64,000 nt of DNA from Anoxybacillus mongoliensis (GTDB taxonomy: Bacteria > Bacillota > Bacilli > Bacillales > Anoxybacillaceae). The notes beneath the pieces are model-generated. The model was given only the letters and a program-made list of their open reading frames with translations. It was not told the origin of the DNA and ran no database searches. A program made the translations under genes and the position numbers. The stretch's first letter is position 1; the number at the start of each line of letters is the position of its first letter. This document shows, piece by piece, positions 54,847 to 62,697 of this stretch. The stretch covers positions 62,001 to 126,000 of the forward strand of contig NZ_JACHEQ010000002.1 in the NCBI RefSeq assembly GCF_014201515.1, read 5' to 3'.

Positions 54847-57021
54847 TTCGTTTGAAAGACCGATGCCGAAAAAGAATGTTTTGTTTCCGGTGGATTTTCG
54901 TTTTTCGAATCCTCGCAGCACTAAACGCGCCGAAAACTTTTGCTTTTTCATCGCAATCTCACTGTTTTCCTCGCACCATTCGATATATTCTTTGTAAAGA
55001 TCGTTCAATTGCACTTTCGCGTCTGGATGGATCACGCAGCAATCGTTCAAGAAATTGCTAAGAAGATCCATTTCGTCTTTGTATTCATCCGTTGCGTTCT
55101 TGATTTCCTCCGGCTCTCCTAAGCCTTCTTTTTGCCATTTCAAGCATCCCTCGACTGCCCAGCGCAATATACCAGGAAGTTCGTTCATCAATTTTTCTGG
55201 AAGATGCTTGTCCACTTGTTCCTTTGGAATCGTATAGGTGAACGGAACAAGACGAATGCGTCGCCAAATTCCTTCATCATCTCCTTTAATGATCGGCTTG
55301 TGATTCGTTGTGAAGAAAATTTTGAACTCAGGCACAAACTCGAAAAATTCTTTCCGCAAAAAGCGCGCTGTAATCGGCTCACCGCCCGTTAACTGTTTGA
55401 TGAGCGATTCACTCAGCCTTTGACCGTCCTCGCTTTCAACAGCTGATACAAAACGCGAACCGTGCAAACGTGCAATATCGTTATTTATCCCCGAATCGTT
55501 CATTTTCGCTGTAAAAGTGTTCGAGTTCGTCTGCTTTGCGTAATCTCCTAATAGCGCCTTCACCGTGTTTACAAACGTTGATTTTCCGTTTCTCCCTGTT
55601 CCCCATAGAAAAAACACCACTTGTTCGCTTATATCGCCTGTAAGAGTGTATCCTATCGCTTTTTGCAGGAAGTTAATAATGTCTTGCTTTACATCGCCAC
55701 CATCACGGAAGATGGATTCTAAAAATGCAATCCACGTCGGACATTTGGCATTTGGATCGTATGGAATATGTGTGTTTTTCGTCATCATGTATTTGCGATC
55801 ATGTGGCAACAGCTCACCTGTCCGTAAATTGACCACTCCATTTGCGCAATTCAATAAAAATTTGTCCATGTTCAACTCCTCCTGACTGATTGGTAACATC
55901 GCTTCCGCCCTAGCAATGGAATTTATGAATACAGAACTTTTTTCACTCGCCTTCGCCCATTTAAGTAGCTCATTTCGTGCATCGTTGTTTTCTTCATGTG
56001 CTGCTTCGGCGTACATTTCACGAAACGTTCGAATCGCGATACGTTCAATTTGCTTCTTTTTATCCTCCATCCATGTCTTTCCGTCCCAAATCAGCCATTC
56101 CTCAAACTCAACGCAATAACGCAGGTTTTGACCGTTTCGAGCAACAAGACGTTCGGCATTCCCCATTTCGGTCAAGTTGAACTTTTTCGGTTCTCCTTCT
56201 TTCCGTGCTGGGAAAGTCATCAGTGGCGGAGAAGAATAGTTCGTTCCACTTGGCTTATGTTTGAGTGCGCTATTCAGTGTGCTTGCAAATTCTCGCTGAT
56301 CCAGTGGAGGAAGGAAAAAATATCGGTTTAAGAAACTCGCAATCTCGGAAACTTGTTCTGGTGTATAACCAAATTCGACAAGACGGCAGCAATGCGCGTA
56401 CAGCGCGTTGTTCCGTCCTCCCTCATGCATCGGAATCGGAAAAGGACGTTGCATTTTATCAATCTTTTTTAATCGCTCAAAATAGATCGGCATCGGCGAA
56501 AGTTCCCCGTCTGCTATATGTACCCATTCGCGTCCGCCTGTATTTTCGTTTGGAAGAACAATCTGCCCGCGCCCGGAAAGTCGATAGTCGCCGATGAAAC
56601 CGCCAGCCATAAGCACCGTGGCATCCTGCCCTTTTATTACGCCTGTTGAACGAAAGAAAAATTGAAACCCTCGTACTGTTTGAATCGCATGAAACTTGTA
56701 TCCCTCGCGAAGGAGAGCTTTGAAAATCAACTCCCCTTCTTCTCGATCGTCAATGTCCACGCAATCGTACCCGTCCGGAATAACAAGACCTGTCCATCCT
56801 TTTTGCCGCAACCAAGAGCGAATCTCGCCTTCTGTCAAACCTGGACGATTTAGGTCTTGCCATCCTTTCATGCACGGTCGTTTTGCGACGCTATACGCCT
56901 TGTTTGGATCATTCTCCGTGTTCATACGCGAATAGCCGATTAAACGAATGATTTTCAACGGCTTTTTCGCGGAAGGAAAAAGCCGTTCAAGTCCTGCTTG
57001 TAAGTCAATCGCTGCTTGCAT
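54724..57021 (-). CDS. PrimPol-D5/SF3 helicase replication protein
   Basis: 765 aa. The N-terminal archaeo-eukaryotic primase-polymerase domain has the catalytic string DCVDIDD (86-92) and a later His/Arg region (DYRLSGRGQIVLP). A primase-C-terminal region, a D5_N domain (about 290-420) and a superfamily 3 helicase follow, with Walker A GTGRNGKST (474-482), then FFTTNHKP and WRRIRLVPF. The C-terminus is encoded by the GTTAC repeats. This is a phage/plasmid replication initiator of the P4 alpha/D5 type. Classical filamentous phages use a rolling-circle nickase instead. Confidence 0.9.
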   Translation of the reverse strand: MQAAIDLQAGLERLFPSAKKPLKIIRLIGYSRMNTENDPNKAYSVAKRPCMKGWQDLNRPGLTEGEIRSWLRQKGWTGLVIPDGYDCVDIDDREEGELIFKALLREGYKFHAIQTVRGFQFFFRSTGVIKGQDATVLMAGGFIGDYRLSGRGQIVLPNENTGGREWVHIADGELSPMPIYFERLKKIDKMQRPFPIPMHEGGRNNALYAHCCRLVEFGYTPEQVSEIASFLNRYFFLPPLDQREFASTLNSALKHKPSGTNYSSPPLMTFPARKEGEPKKFNLTEMGNAERLVARNGQNLRYCVEFEEWLIWDGKTWMEDKKKQIERIAIRTFREMYAEAAHEENNDARNELLKWAKASEKSSVFINSIARAEAMLPISQEELNMDKFLLNCANGVVNLRTGELLPHDRKYMMTKNTHIPYDPNAKCPTWIAFLESIFRDGGDVKQDIINFLQKAIGYTLTGDISEQVVFFLWGTGRNGKSTFVNTVKALLGDYAKQTNSNTFTAKMNDSGINNDIARLHGSRFVSAVESEDGQRLSESLIKQLTGGEPITARFLRKEFFEFVPEFKIFFTTNHKPIIKGDDEGIWRRIRLVPFTYTIPKEQVDKHLPEKLMNELPGILRWAVEGCLKWQKEGLGEPEEIKNATDEYKDEMDLLSNFLNDCCVIHPDAKVQLNDLYKEYIEWCEENSEIAMKKQKFSARLVLRGFEKRKSTGNKTFFFGIGLSNESYKVTTSYSNSGKSPIGDTFTEIQENKSLKVTSNFVEEEI

Positions 57022-57030
57022 TTTCGTTCC

Positions 57031-57249
57031 TCACTTTCCTGTTGGAAATGTGTATTTGACTTGCTCTGTCCAAATGTCATAGAAAACAACCATTGTGTGC
57101 CCGTTTTCGTCGCGAATGAGCTTTCCAGCTGGGAAAACGGAAAAATCTTCGACTTGAATTGCACTCATATCAAACGTATTTTCAATCCATCGCATGACCG
57201 CAGGAACGTATTTTTCCATCGGATTTTCTTTTGTTTTTGCTTTTTTCAT
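57031..57249 (-). CDS. Hypothetical protein before the replication gene
   Basis: 72 aa. MKKAKTKENPMEKYVPAVMR then WIENTFDMSAIQVEDF and HTMVVFYDIWTEQVKYTF. ATG 57249 follows GGGCGGTGTTTTCA. It lies 9 bp upstream of rep, so it is likely a replication accessory; no family recognised. Confidence 0.65.
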   Translation of the reverse strand: MKKAKTKENPMEKYVPAVMRWIENTFDMSAIQVEDFSVFPAGKLIRDENGHTMVVFYDIWTEQVKYTFPTGK

Positions 57250-57332
57250 TGAAAACACCGCCCTTTTTTGATTGCGCGACTCCCAAAAAAGAGAGCCGAA
57301 TATGGAAAAATGCCGCGAAACGTGTTATATTT

Positions 57333-57407
57333 TCAGTAAGAATGTTTTTTCTGTGCCTTGCAGTAAGTGTTGCCGCACTTGCTGCTTTTTTTATGACGCT
57401 TTTTCAT
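57333..57407 (-). CDS. 24-aa Lys/Cys-rich peptide (tentative)
   Basis: MKKRHKKSSKCGNTYCKAQK then KHSY. AAAGGAAGCG lies 8 nt upstream of the ATG. It overlaps the end of the 43-aa gene by 17 bp. Very short; coding status uncertain. Confidence 0.3.
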   Translation of the reverse strand: MKKRHKKSSKCGNTYCKAQKKHSY

Positions 57408-57522
57408 TGTTTTCGCTTCCTTTTGCTTTTTCATACTGTTCCGGAAGCACTTTGGCCAAATACGCATACACTTCTTTCTCCACTTGGTTGAACAACGGTC
57501 CTTTTACAACGGTGATTTTCAC
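57391..57522 (-). CDS. 43-aa conserved-looking small protein
   Basis: MKITVVKGPLFNQVEKEVYA then YLAKVLPEQYEKAKG. GTG start at 57522 behind GGAGGGGATTGGG. It resembles short early proteins seen in Bacillus phages (recollection, not tested). Confidence 0.55.
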   Translation of the reverse strand: MKITVVKGPLFNQVEKEVYAYLAKVLPEQYEKAKGSENNEKAS

Positions 57523-57539
57523 CCCCAATCCCCTCCTAA

Positions 57540-57797
57540 CTAGGCATATACCTTCGTTGCAAAATCTATCTTTATTCCTCGTTTCTGCATCTCGCTAACT
57601 AATTGCTCAAGCTCTGAACGACGCTTTTTTTTTGCTTCAATTTCTTTGAGCATTCCAATCACTGCTAAAAATTCTTTCGCTTCGATCTCTGCCGTTTCAT
57701 AATCTTTGTTAAAAATCGCTTCAAGCATGTAATCAATACACAATAAAGCTTTATTTTTCTTGTCGATTTCTTCAAGATAGAACCCTTTTTTGAGCAT
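57540..57797 (-). CDS. Hypothetical coiled-coil early protein
   Basis: 85 aa. ALLCIDYMLEAIFNKDYETA then a charged helix AKKKRRSELEQLVSEMQKRG. RBS GAAAGAAGGTGTCGAA. In the early operon under the divergent promoter; function unknown. Confidence 0.6.
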   Translation of the reverse strand: MLKKGFYLEEIDKKNKALLCIDYMLEAIFNKDYETAEIEAKEFLAVIGMLKEIEAKKKRRSELEQLVSEMQKRGIKIDFATKVYA

Positions 57798-57818
57798 TTC
57801 GACACCTTCTTTCGATAT

Positions 57819-58049
57819 TTAATTTGATTTACAATGATTACAAAGAAATGTAAGTTCTTGTTTGATTGATTCACATGCATCAACAACGTATTTTGGAAGT
57901 TTTTCTTTTGTGCGCATGTTATACGTCAACGATGTTTTCTGCCCTTCCACTTGAACGAAAATGGTTGCCGTTATCTCATCGTCAAACTGTATCCCGACAA
58001 CGCGATACTTTCCGTTTGAACTGTTCCATACCCGTTTGAATTTTTGCAA
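57819..58049 (-). CDS. Hypothetical early protein
   Basis: 76 aa, beta-rich start (MQKFKRVWNSSNGKYRVVGI) and CxxC near the end (FLCNHCKSN). TTG start behind GAGGGTGATC. Second gene after the Cro-like regulator. Confidence 0.6.
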   Translation of the reverse strand: MQKFKRVWNSSNGKYRVVGIQFDDEITATIFVQVEGQKTSLTYNMRTKEKLPKYVVDACESIKQELTFLCNHCKSN

Positions 58050-58067
58050 AAAAGATCACCCTCTTTT

Positions 58068-58292
58068 TCAAGCTGGATTAGATGAAACTTCGCGTACTGC
58101 GTAGCGAGAAGGTAAAAAAATTTCATCTTTACGCTTTTTGTACAGTTTTGCAATCTGTTCTGCGCGTTCTGCGCTCACATGTCGATGTCCATTTTCAATT
58201 TGCGAAAGATATCCAGCCGAAATATTGAGTTTCTCTGCGGCTTTTTCAATGCTTAAACCAGCCGCAATTCTGGCTTCTTTTAGCAGGTTCAT
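58068..58292 (-). CDS. XRE-family regulator (Cro-like), first early gene
   Basis: 74 aa with a helix-turn-helix: LLKEARIAAGLSIEKAAEKL and NISAGYLSQIENGHRHVSAE. ATG 58292 follows TGGGAGGTGAAAGTA. Transcribed leftward, divergent from the repressor, so it is the Cro/Xis-type regulator of the element. Confidence 0.8.
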   Translation of the reverse strand: MNLLKEARIAAGLSIEKAAEKLNISAGYLSQIENGHRHVSAERAEQIAKLYKKRKDEIFLPSRYAVREVSSNPA

Positions 58293-58339
58293 TACTTTCA
58301 CCTCCCATAATACTTTGCGTATTGCGTTGTTCAATTATT

Positions 58340-58368
58340 ATATTACTTCACAAAACGCAAAGTGTCAA
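58340..58368 (-). promoter_or_regulatory. Early leftward promoter of the element
   Basis: Minus strand TTGACA (58363-58368), 17-nt spacer, TAATAT (58340-58345). The whole spacer (CTTTGCGTTTTGTGAAG) is operator-like, so repressor would block RNA polymerase directly. Confidence 0.8.
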
Positions 58369-58416
58369 CGCGTTTTGTGAAGTTTTTTAAAAAATATTTT
58401 TGTTTGCGTTTTGCAA
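58346..58416. promoter_or_regulatory. Repressor operators in the divergent control region
   Basis: Perfect 13-bp inverted repeat CTTCACAAAACGC (58346-58358) / GCGTTTTGTGAAG (58370-58382), plus a related half-site pair TTTGCGTTTTGCAAA at 58403-58417 and CTTTGCGTATTGCG near 58313. The repeated core is TTTGCGTTTTG or its reverse. The repressor's own -10 TATAAT (58420-58425) lies next to the rightmost site, allowing autoregulation. Confidence 0.75.
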
Positions 58417-58452
58417 AGGTATAATATTTTTTGAAATGATAGGGGGATTGTC

Positions 58453-58809
58453 ATGAATCAAAAATTTGGAGAACGATTAAGAAAATTGCGCTCACAAAAA
58501 AAACTTAGTCAAAAAGAATTTGGAAAAATTTTTTCGCTTGCCGAATCAACAATTTCAGGATATGAAAACGGATCAAGAACACCAGATATCGAATTAATAG
58601 CTAAATTCGCTGATTTTTTCGGAGTGTCAATAGATTATCTTTATGGTCGGACTGATAATCCACATGAAACTATCGATAGTAAAGAAGGGAGAAACCTTTT
58701 CTTTTTCGACATGGACGGGCTGACAGAACAAGAGATCGAGGAAATTAAGAAGCATATTGAATTCATTAAGTGGAAAGCACGACAAGAAAAGGAGAAGACA
58801 AATGGGTAA
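58453..58809 (+). CDS. ImmR/CI-like XRE repressor
   Basis: 118 aa. HTH_XRE at the N-terminus (FGERLRKLRSQKKLSQKEFG, STISGYENGSRTPDIELIAK, FFGVSIDYLYGRTD) and a helical C-terminus (LTEQEIEEIKKHIEFIKW). Rightward, divergent to the early operon. Together with the HEXXH protease downstream it is the ImmR of an ICEBs1/phi105-type switch: repression is lifted when ImmA cuts it. Confidence 0.88.
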   Translation: MNQKFGERLRKLRSQKKLSQKEFGKIFSLAESTISGYENGSRTPDIELIAKFADFFGVSIDYLYGRTDNPHETIDSKEGRNLFFFDMDGLTEQEIEEIKKHIEFIKWKARQEKEKTNG

Positions 58810-59497
58810 AAAAGAGAGGCAACTTATTGCTGGTTTAGTGGGATTCGCGTTTCTCGCTGTAATCCTGCTGAACTATTCTAAGTTCGCTAACGTATATGCT
58901 TTTTGGGGAACGTTATTGTTTGGAATAATTGTCATCCCTGCCTTAGTTGAAAGAATGCTTCCAGCTAAAAATTCTCCAAAGAAAAACACTCCTCGGAAAA
59001 GTGCTTCAACAAAGAAATCAACAGCTAAGAACTCATTAAATGGGAACAAAAAGAAATATGGTGTCCGATCGGATGATGAAATCATTTCTCTACCGTTACG
59101 CGATCTAAACGGTTATGAATTTGAACGGCTTTGTTATTTATATTTCAAAGCAATGGGCTACAATCCAGAAATCACCCCTCCTGCACAAGACAAGGGGGTT
59201 GACTTAATTCTTACAGACAAGAAAGAAAAATTTAAAATCGCTGTACAATGCAAACACTATATAAATTCAGGAAGACAAATTACAGTTAAAGAGATTCGCG
59301 AATTAGTTGGGGCAAAACGTAATCATCGTTGCATAAAAGGGTGGTTTATTGCTACTACAACATATACCAATGCCGCACTTGCCGAAGCTGATACACATCA
59401 TATCGACTGTTTTGCAATTGAATTTGTTGAGAACAAGATTGTAGCTTGGAAAGAACGTGAAGTAGTTAAACGCCAGGCGGCAGCTGCGAAAAAATAA
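58802..59497 (+). CDS. Membrane-anchored Mrr-type restriction endonuclease-like protein
   Basis: 231 aa. Two membrane helices (about 8-25 and 32-50), a Lys/Ser-rich linker, then an Mrr_cat PD-(D/E)xK fold: RDLNGYEFERLCYLYFKAMG, DKGVDLIL with D134, and IAVQCKHY with the QxK motif (149-151). ATG 58802 follows AAGGAGAAGACAA. Placed in the lysogeny module, it may protect the host against other phages or plasmids; membrane-tethered Mrr homologues occur in many Firmicutes. Confidence 0.85.
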   Translation: MGKKERQLIAGLVGFAFLAVILLNYSKFANVYAFWGTLLFGIIVIPALVERMLPAKNSPKKNTPRKSASTKKSTAKNSLNGNKKKYGVRSDDEIISLPLRDLNGYEFERLCYLYFKAMGYNPEITPPAQDKGVDLILTDKKEKFKIAVQCKHYINSGRQITVKEIRELVGAKRNHRCIKGWFIATTTYTNAALAEADTHHIDCFAIEFVENKIVAWKEREVVKRQAAAAKK

Positions 59498-59527
59498 AAT
59501 CCCTTTTAGTCAAACTTAGGGATTTTT
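59496..59527 (+). terminator. Terminator after the Mrr-like gene
   Basis: AAAATCCC/GGGATTTTT arms with a 15-nt loop and a T-rich tail, starting at the stop codon. Confidence 0.6.
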
Positions 59528-59534
59528 CTTTTTC

Positions 59535-59563
59535 TTGTAAATAAGAACGTATGTTTGTATAAT
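59535..59563 (+). promoter_or_regulatory. Promoter of the ImmA-like gene
   Basis: TTGTAA (59535-59540), 17-nt spacer, TATAAT (59558-59563), 31 bp before the start codon. The protease therefore has its own promoter apart from the repressor. Confidence 0.7.
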
Positions 59564-59593
59564 AAAAGAAAAACTTGTGGGGGATGAGGTGGA

Positions 59594-60091
59594 ATGTACT
59601 TATATAAGCCTTGTGACTTAGAAAAGCATATCTCGGAAGCATATCAGCAAAACGGCATCATCTATCCTTCCCAGCTGGATGAAGAGTATATCGCAAGGAA
59701 ATTCGATATTTTGCTTGTCGAGTCAAAATTCGGATCGTTTGCGGAATACTGCGACGACTTGAAAATTGTAGGGCTTCACAACGATTTAGAATTGCTCAAG
59801 CGCCGTGAAGTATTTTTTCATGAAGTCGGGCATTTGTTTTTGCACGTCGGCGATCAATCGAAAATGGCGGACTCATTCAGATACTTTCAAGAATCACAAA
59901 CAAAGCGATTTACGTTATTCGCTGCGATCCCTTATCATATGCTTACATATATCGATTTTTCACAAAAACGCGACTTCATCGTATATGAAATGCAGGAAAC
60001 GTTCCGTGTGCCAGCTGAAATTTGTGAAAGGCGGATGGACTATATCGAAAATAAAATGCTTAGTGCAAAGCTTGCGTCTATTTGTTCATGA
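59594..60091 (+). CDS. ImmA/IrrE-like metallopeptidase
   Basis: 165 aa with the zinc motif HEVGH (76-80) in [20 protein letters not shown] and the ImmA-type C-terminus ([20 protein letters not shown]). In ICEBs1, ImmA cleaves ImmR to derepress the element; the same pairing is inferred here. It is the last gene before the right junction, ending 51 bp from the sigK C-half. Confidence 0.85.
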   Translation: MYLYKPCDLEKHISEAYQQNGIIYPSQLDEEYIARKFDILLVESKFGSFAEYCDDLKIVGLHNDLELLKRREVFFHEVGHLFLHVGDQSKMADSFRYFQESQTKRFTLFAAIPYHMLTYIDFSQKRDFIVYEMQETFRVPAEICERRMDYIENKMLSAKLASICS

Positions 60092-60141
60092 TTGTTATTT
60101 ATTATTGTTATTTTTTACCGCATACTATTGATATTAGAATC

Positions 60142-60519
60142 GAAATACTTATGCATTTACGTTCGCTCAAAAAAACAAAAAAAGATGTATCTCTTCACGA
60201 TCCAATCGGGCAAGATCGCGACGGAAACGAAATTAGCTTGCTAGATGTATTAAAGTCGGAAGACGAGGACATTAGCGATATGATTGAAAAAAATAATGAG
60301 CTCGAAAACATCGCCCAACATTTGCACGTCCTTGACGATCGTGAGCGCCAAGTCATTGTTAGTCGCTTCGGCTTAAACATGCAACCTGAACGCACCCAAC
60401 GCGAAATCGCCAAAGAACTCGGCATTTCTCGCAGCTACGTCTCACGTATCGAAAAACGTGCATTAATGAAGCTATTTCATGAATGTTATAAACATGATAA
60501 AGGAAAAAAAGGATCATAA
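60142..60519 (+). CDS. sigK: SigK C-terminal half (SpoIIIC-like)
   Basis: Second half of sigma-[38 protein letters not shown], and region 4 with the [23 protein letters not shown] and [10 protein letters not shown]. It starts at the right core repeat, where the codons after GAAATACTTATG continue those lost at 43684. No separate start is needed; it is expressed only as a fusion after excision. Confidence 0.95.
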   Translation, partial: EILMHLRSLKKTKKDVSLHDPIGQDRDGNEISLLDVLKSEDEDISDMIEKNNELENIAQHLHVLDDRERQVIVSRFGLNMQPERTQREIAKELGISRSYVSRIEKRALMKLFHECYKHDKGKKGS

Positions 60520-60521
60520 AC

Positions 60522-60555
60522 AAAAGGTGTCCCACACACTCGGGACACCTTTTTT
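60522..60555 (+). terminator. Terminator after sigK
   Basis: AAAAGGTGTCCC/GGGACACCTTTT with an 8-nt loop and T6. It also overlaps the stop of the convergent membrane gene. Confidence 0.85.
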
Positions 60556-61322
60556 CATACACGAACTCGTCGCTTATGACGCATTCGTTTTTCCATGTAG
60601 TAAACAGGAACAATCACAACTGCCCAAAATGTAAAGTGACCAAAAATAACAAGCAACGGATGGCTACTGCCGTGACGTTCTTTACGGGTAAATTCCCCTT
60701 CACGAAACTTTTCGGGTGGTGGAAATGCTTTGCTCGCTTGTGCTACTTTTTGCTCAAACTTCGGCTTAAACGCCTCCTCATTTGGTTTTACATTGACTGC
60801 TAGCCACTGCATACTTGCGAAAAATAACGCAAGCACCAACGCAGAAGCCACAAGCGCTCCTTTCCGCCAACTCCCTTCTTTTGTTTTAAACATTTTCCGA
60901 AACATACCCATAATCCATTGCCAATGTAATGCAATGTGAACGCCGACAAGCACAAGCGTCAAGTTCGCAAACACATCATGTATCTCACGCAACGCATGAT
61001 TTTCGCCACTAAGAAGATGTGGAAACACAACTTTCGAAATCAGAATACCTGTCACAATGATCCCCGTCATCGAAAGAAGCAATAATACATTTAACAAAAA
61101 ACTAAATCTCGTTTTCCCCGAAAGCGAACGATCAAACATTTTTTTCACCGTATGGACAACCCATTTGTAGTTTAATGCAACATGAACCAAAACAGCCACA
61201 CCAATCACTAACCCTGTCACTTCATGAAATGGCAATCCATTAAACACCCTCGGATTCATTAACAGCACAAACGTCAGCGCCATCGCTACGTCTAAGATGA
61301 TTTTGACAATATTTTTCTTCAA
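60555..61322 (-). CDS. DUF4405-like membrane cytochrome-type protein
   Basis: About 255 aa, with six helices. Paired histidines lie in membrane segments: FHEVTGLVIGVAVLVHVAL, LREIHDVFANLTLVLVGVHI and HWQWIMGMF. This matches the DUF4405/cytochrome b561-like pattern, which could bind heme, and a periplasmic-type loop follows before the last helix (FGHFTFWAVVIVPVYYM). The TTG start at 61322 is behind GGGGGGATATG; a GTG one codon earlier is possible. Role unknown, perhaps electron transfer. Confidence 0.75.
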   Translation of the reverse strand: MKKNIVKIILDVAMALTFVLLMNPRVFNGLPFHEVTGLVIGVAVLVHVALNYKWVVHTVKKMFDRSLSGKTRFSFLLNVLLLLSMTGIIVTGILISKVVFPHLLSGENHALREIHDVFANLTLVLVGVHIALHWQWIMGMFRKMFKTKEGSWRKGALVASALVLALFFASMQWLAVNVKPNEEAFKPKFEQKVAQASKAFPPPEKFREGEFTRKERHGSSHPLLVIFGHFTFWAVVIVPVYYMEKRMRHKRRVRV

Positions 61323-61389
61323 CACATATCCCCCCGCATTCACATATCATTTATCGTATACCGTAAGTGTACGAGTCAATGGTGAAAAT

Positions 61390-61530
61390 GAGGTGAAAGG
61401 GGGGGAATGTTTATCCCACTACGTTCAATTGAACTACTCGCCGCTTAACAACCTTACGGTTTGTTTGAAGCAGGAGATTCCTACAAACACCGAAGCACCC
61501 CTCAGTTATTTAGTAGGCTAGCCCCGCAGT
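61390..61530 (-). ncRNA. Possible omega-RNA / right end of the tnpB element
   Basis: The ~120 nt after the tnpB stop on the minus strand are non-coding and structured: GAGGGGTGCTTCGGTG, CTTCAAACAAACCG and AAGCGGCGAGTAGTTC. They end near ATTGAACGTAGTGGGAT. IS200/IS605 tnpB genes are followed by an omega-RNA that overlaps the tnpB end and reaches the element's right end. I infer this from position only. Confidence 0.35.
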
Positions 61531-62642
61531 TCCTGCGGTTAGAAGCCAAACGGCTTCATTCTTAATATTGATACTTGCGTTCACATCTCGGTCATGACGG
61601 GTATGGCAATTTGGGCATTGCCATTCACGCAAAGTGAGATGTTTCACGTCTTTATTTTGATATCCGCAATGGGAGCATAACTGGCTCGATGGGAAGTTTT
61701 TCGCCACCACAACCAATTGCTTCCCATACCACTTGGCCTTGTATGCGATCATCGCTTTGAACGTTGCCCATGACGCCTCGCAGATCGCTTTGGAGAGTTT
61801 GTTGTTTTTGAGCATGCTAGCAACTGACAAATCTTCCATCCCGATGATGTCGTGGTTTTTGACGATCTCGGTGGAGATTTTGTGCAAGTAGTCGTTTCGG
61901 GAATTTGTGATTTTCTCGTGTATGCGAGCAACCTTGATTCGTTGCTTATGCCAATTCGAACTCCCGATTTTGCGCCTAGAAAGAATGCGTTGAGCTTTGA
62001 CTAATTTTTTTCAAGTTTCCGAAGAAATTTTGGATTCGCATACGTTGTTCCGTCTGAAAGAATGACAAAGTTCTTTAAACCCATGTCGATACCAACAGCA
62101 GTATGTGTTTTTGGGAGTGGTTGCACATCTGTTTTTACAAGAATGGATACGAAATATTTTCCGCTTGGATTGCGTCGAATAGTGACGGATAACATACGTC
62201 CTTCTACCTCACGACTTTTGGCAAAACGAACGAATCCTAGTTTCGGAAGCTTGATTTTGTTACCTACAATCGCTATATTTCCTTTCGTGTATTTCGTTGT
62301 ATACGATTGCACCTTGTTCTTCTTTGACTTAAAACGAGGTTTGTCGTTTTGTTTTTGGAAAAATCGTGTGAATGCATCCGACAAATGTTTCAGCGAGGTT
62401 TGAAGTGCGATGCTGTCCACTTCTTTGAGCCAAGTGTATTCTTTTTTCAACTTGGTCAATTGCGAAGAACACGCCTGATAAGACAGTCCTTTCCCTGTTT
62501 TTTTGTATGTGTCGTTCCATCTGACGAGAAAATGGTTAAACACAAAACGTGAGCATCCGAACGTTTTATTAATTAGCACCTCTTGTTTTTTGTTCGGGTA
62601 CATGCGAAACTTATACGCTTTATGCACGGGCAAGACTTTCAC
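61510..62642 (-). pseudogene. tnpB: IS200/IS605-family TnpB, broken by a frameshift
   Basis: RNA-guided nuclease of IS605-type elements. The N-terminal part (62642-62001) has KAYKFRMYPNKKQEVLINKT and RuvC-I Asp in GIDMGLKNFVIL, and stops after KLEKN. The C-terminal part (61887-61510, frame open from further upstream) has RuvC-II Glu in IGMEDLSVA, the zinc ribbon CSHCGYQ/CPNCH and RuvC-III Asp in RDVNASINI. The break is at a run of seven A on the minus strand (62009-62015). With eight A the frame continues LEKKLVKAQRILSRRK as expected. No tnpA is present. Confidence 0.88.
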
Positions 62643-62697
62643 CTCCCGCTAGAAATGTTTTGAAAACCTTTCTAACAGAAACGCTCCTTGAAAACTT

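Larger units (their letters stand above)
43673..60153. mobile_element. sigK intervening ('skin') element, inovirus-like prophage
   Basis: The 12-bp direct repeat GAAATACTTATG is at 43673-43684 and 60142-60153, so one copy plus the interior is about 16.47 kb. Joining at the repeat gives ...[22 protein letters not shown], a continuous SigK. The element encodes a SpoIVCA-like recombinase at its left end and an ImmR/ImmA-type switch at its right end. Between them is a minus-strand block whose order (replication protein, tiny membrane proteins, coat-like protein, FN3 tip-like protein, multi-TM protein, Zot-like ATPase) copies filamentous phages. The B. subtilis skin is instead a PBSX-like tailed-phage remnant. 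Confidence 0.85.
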
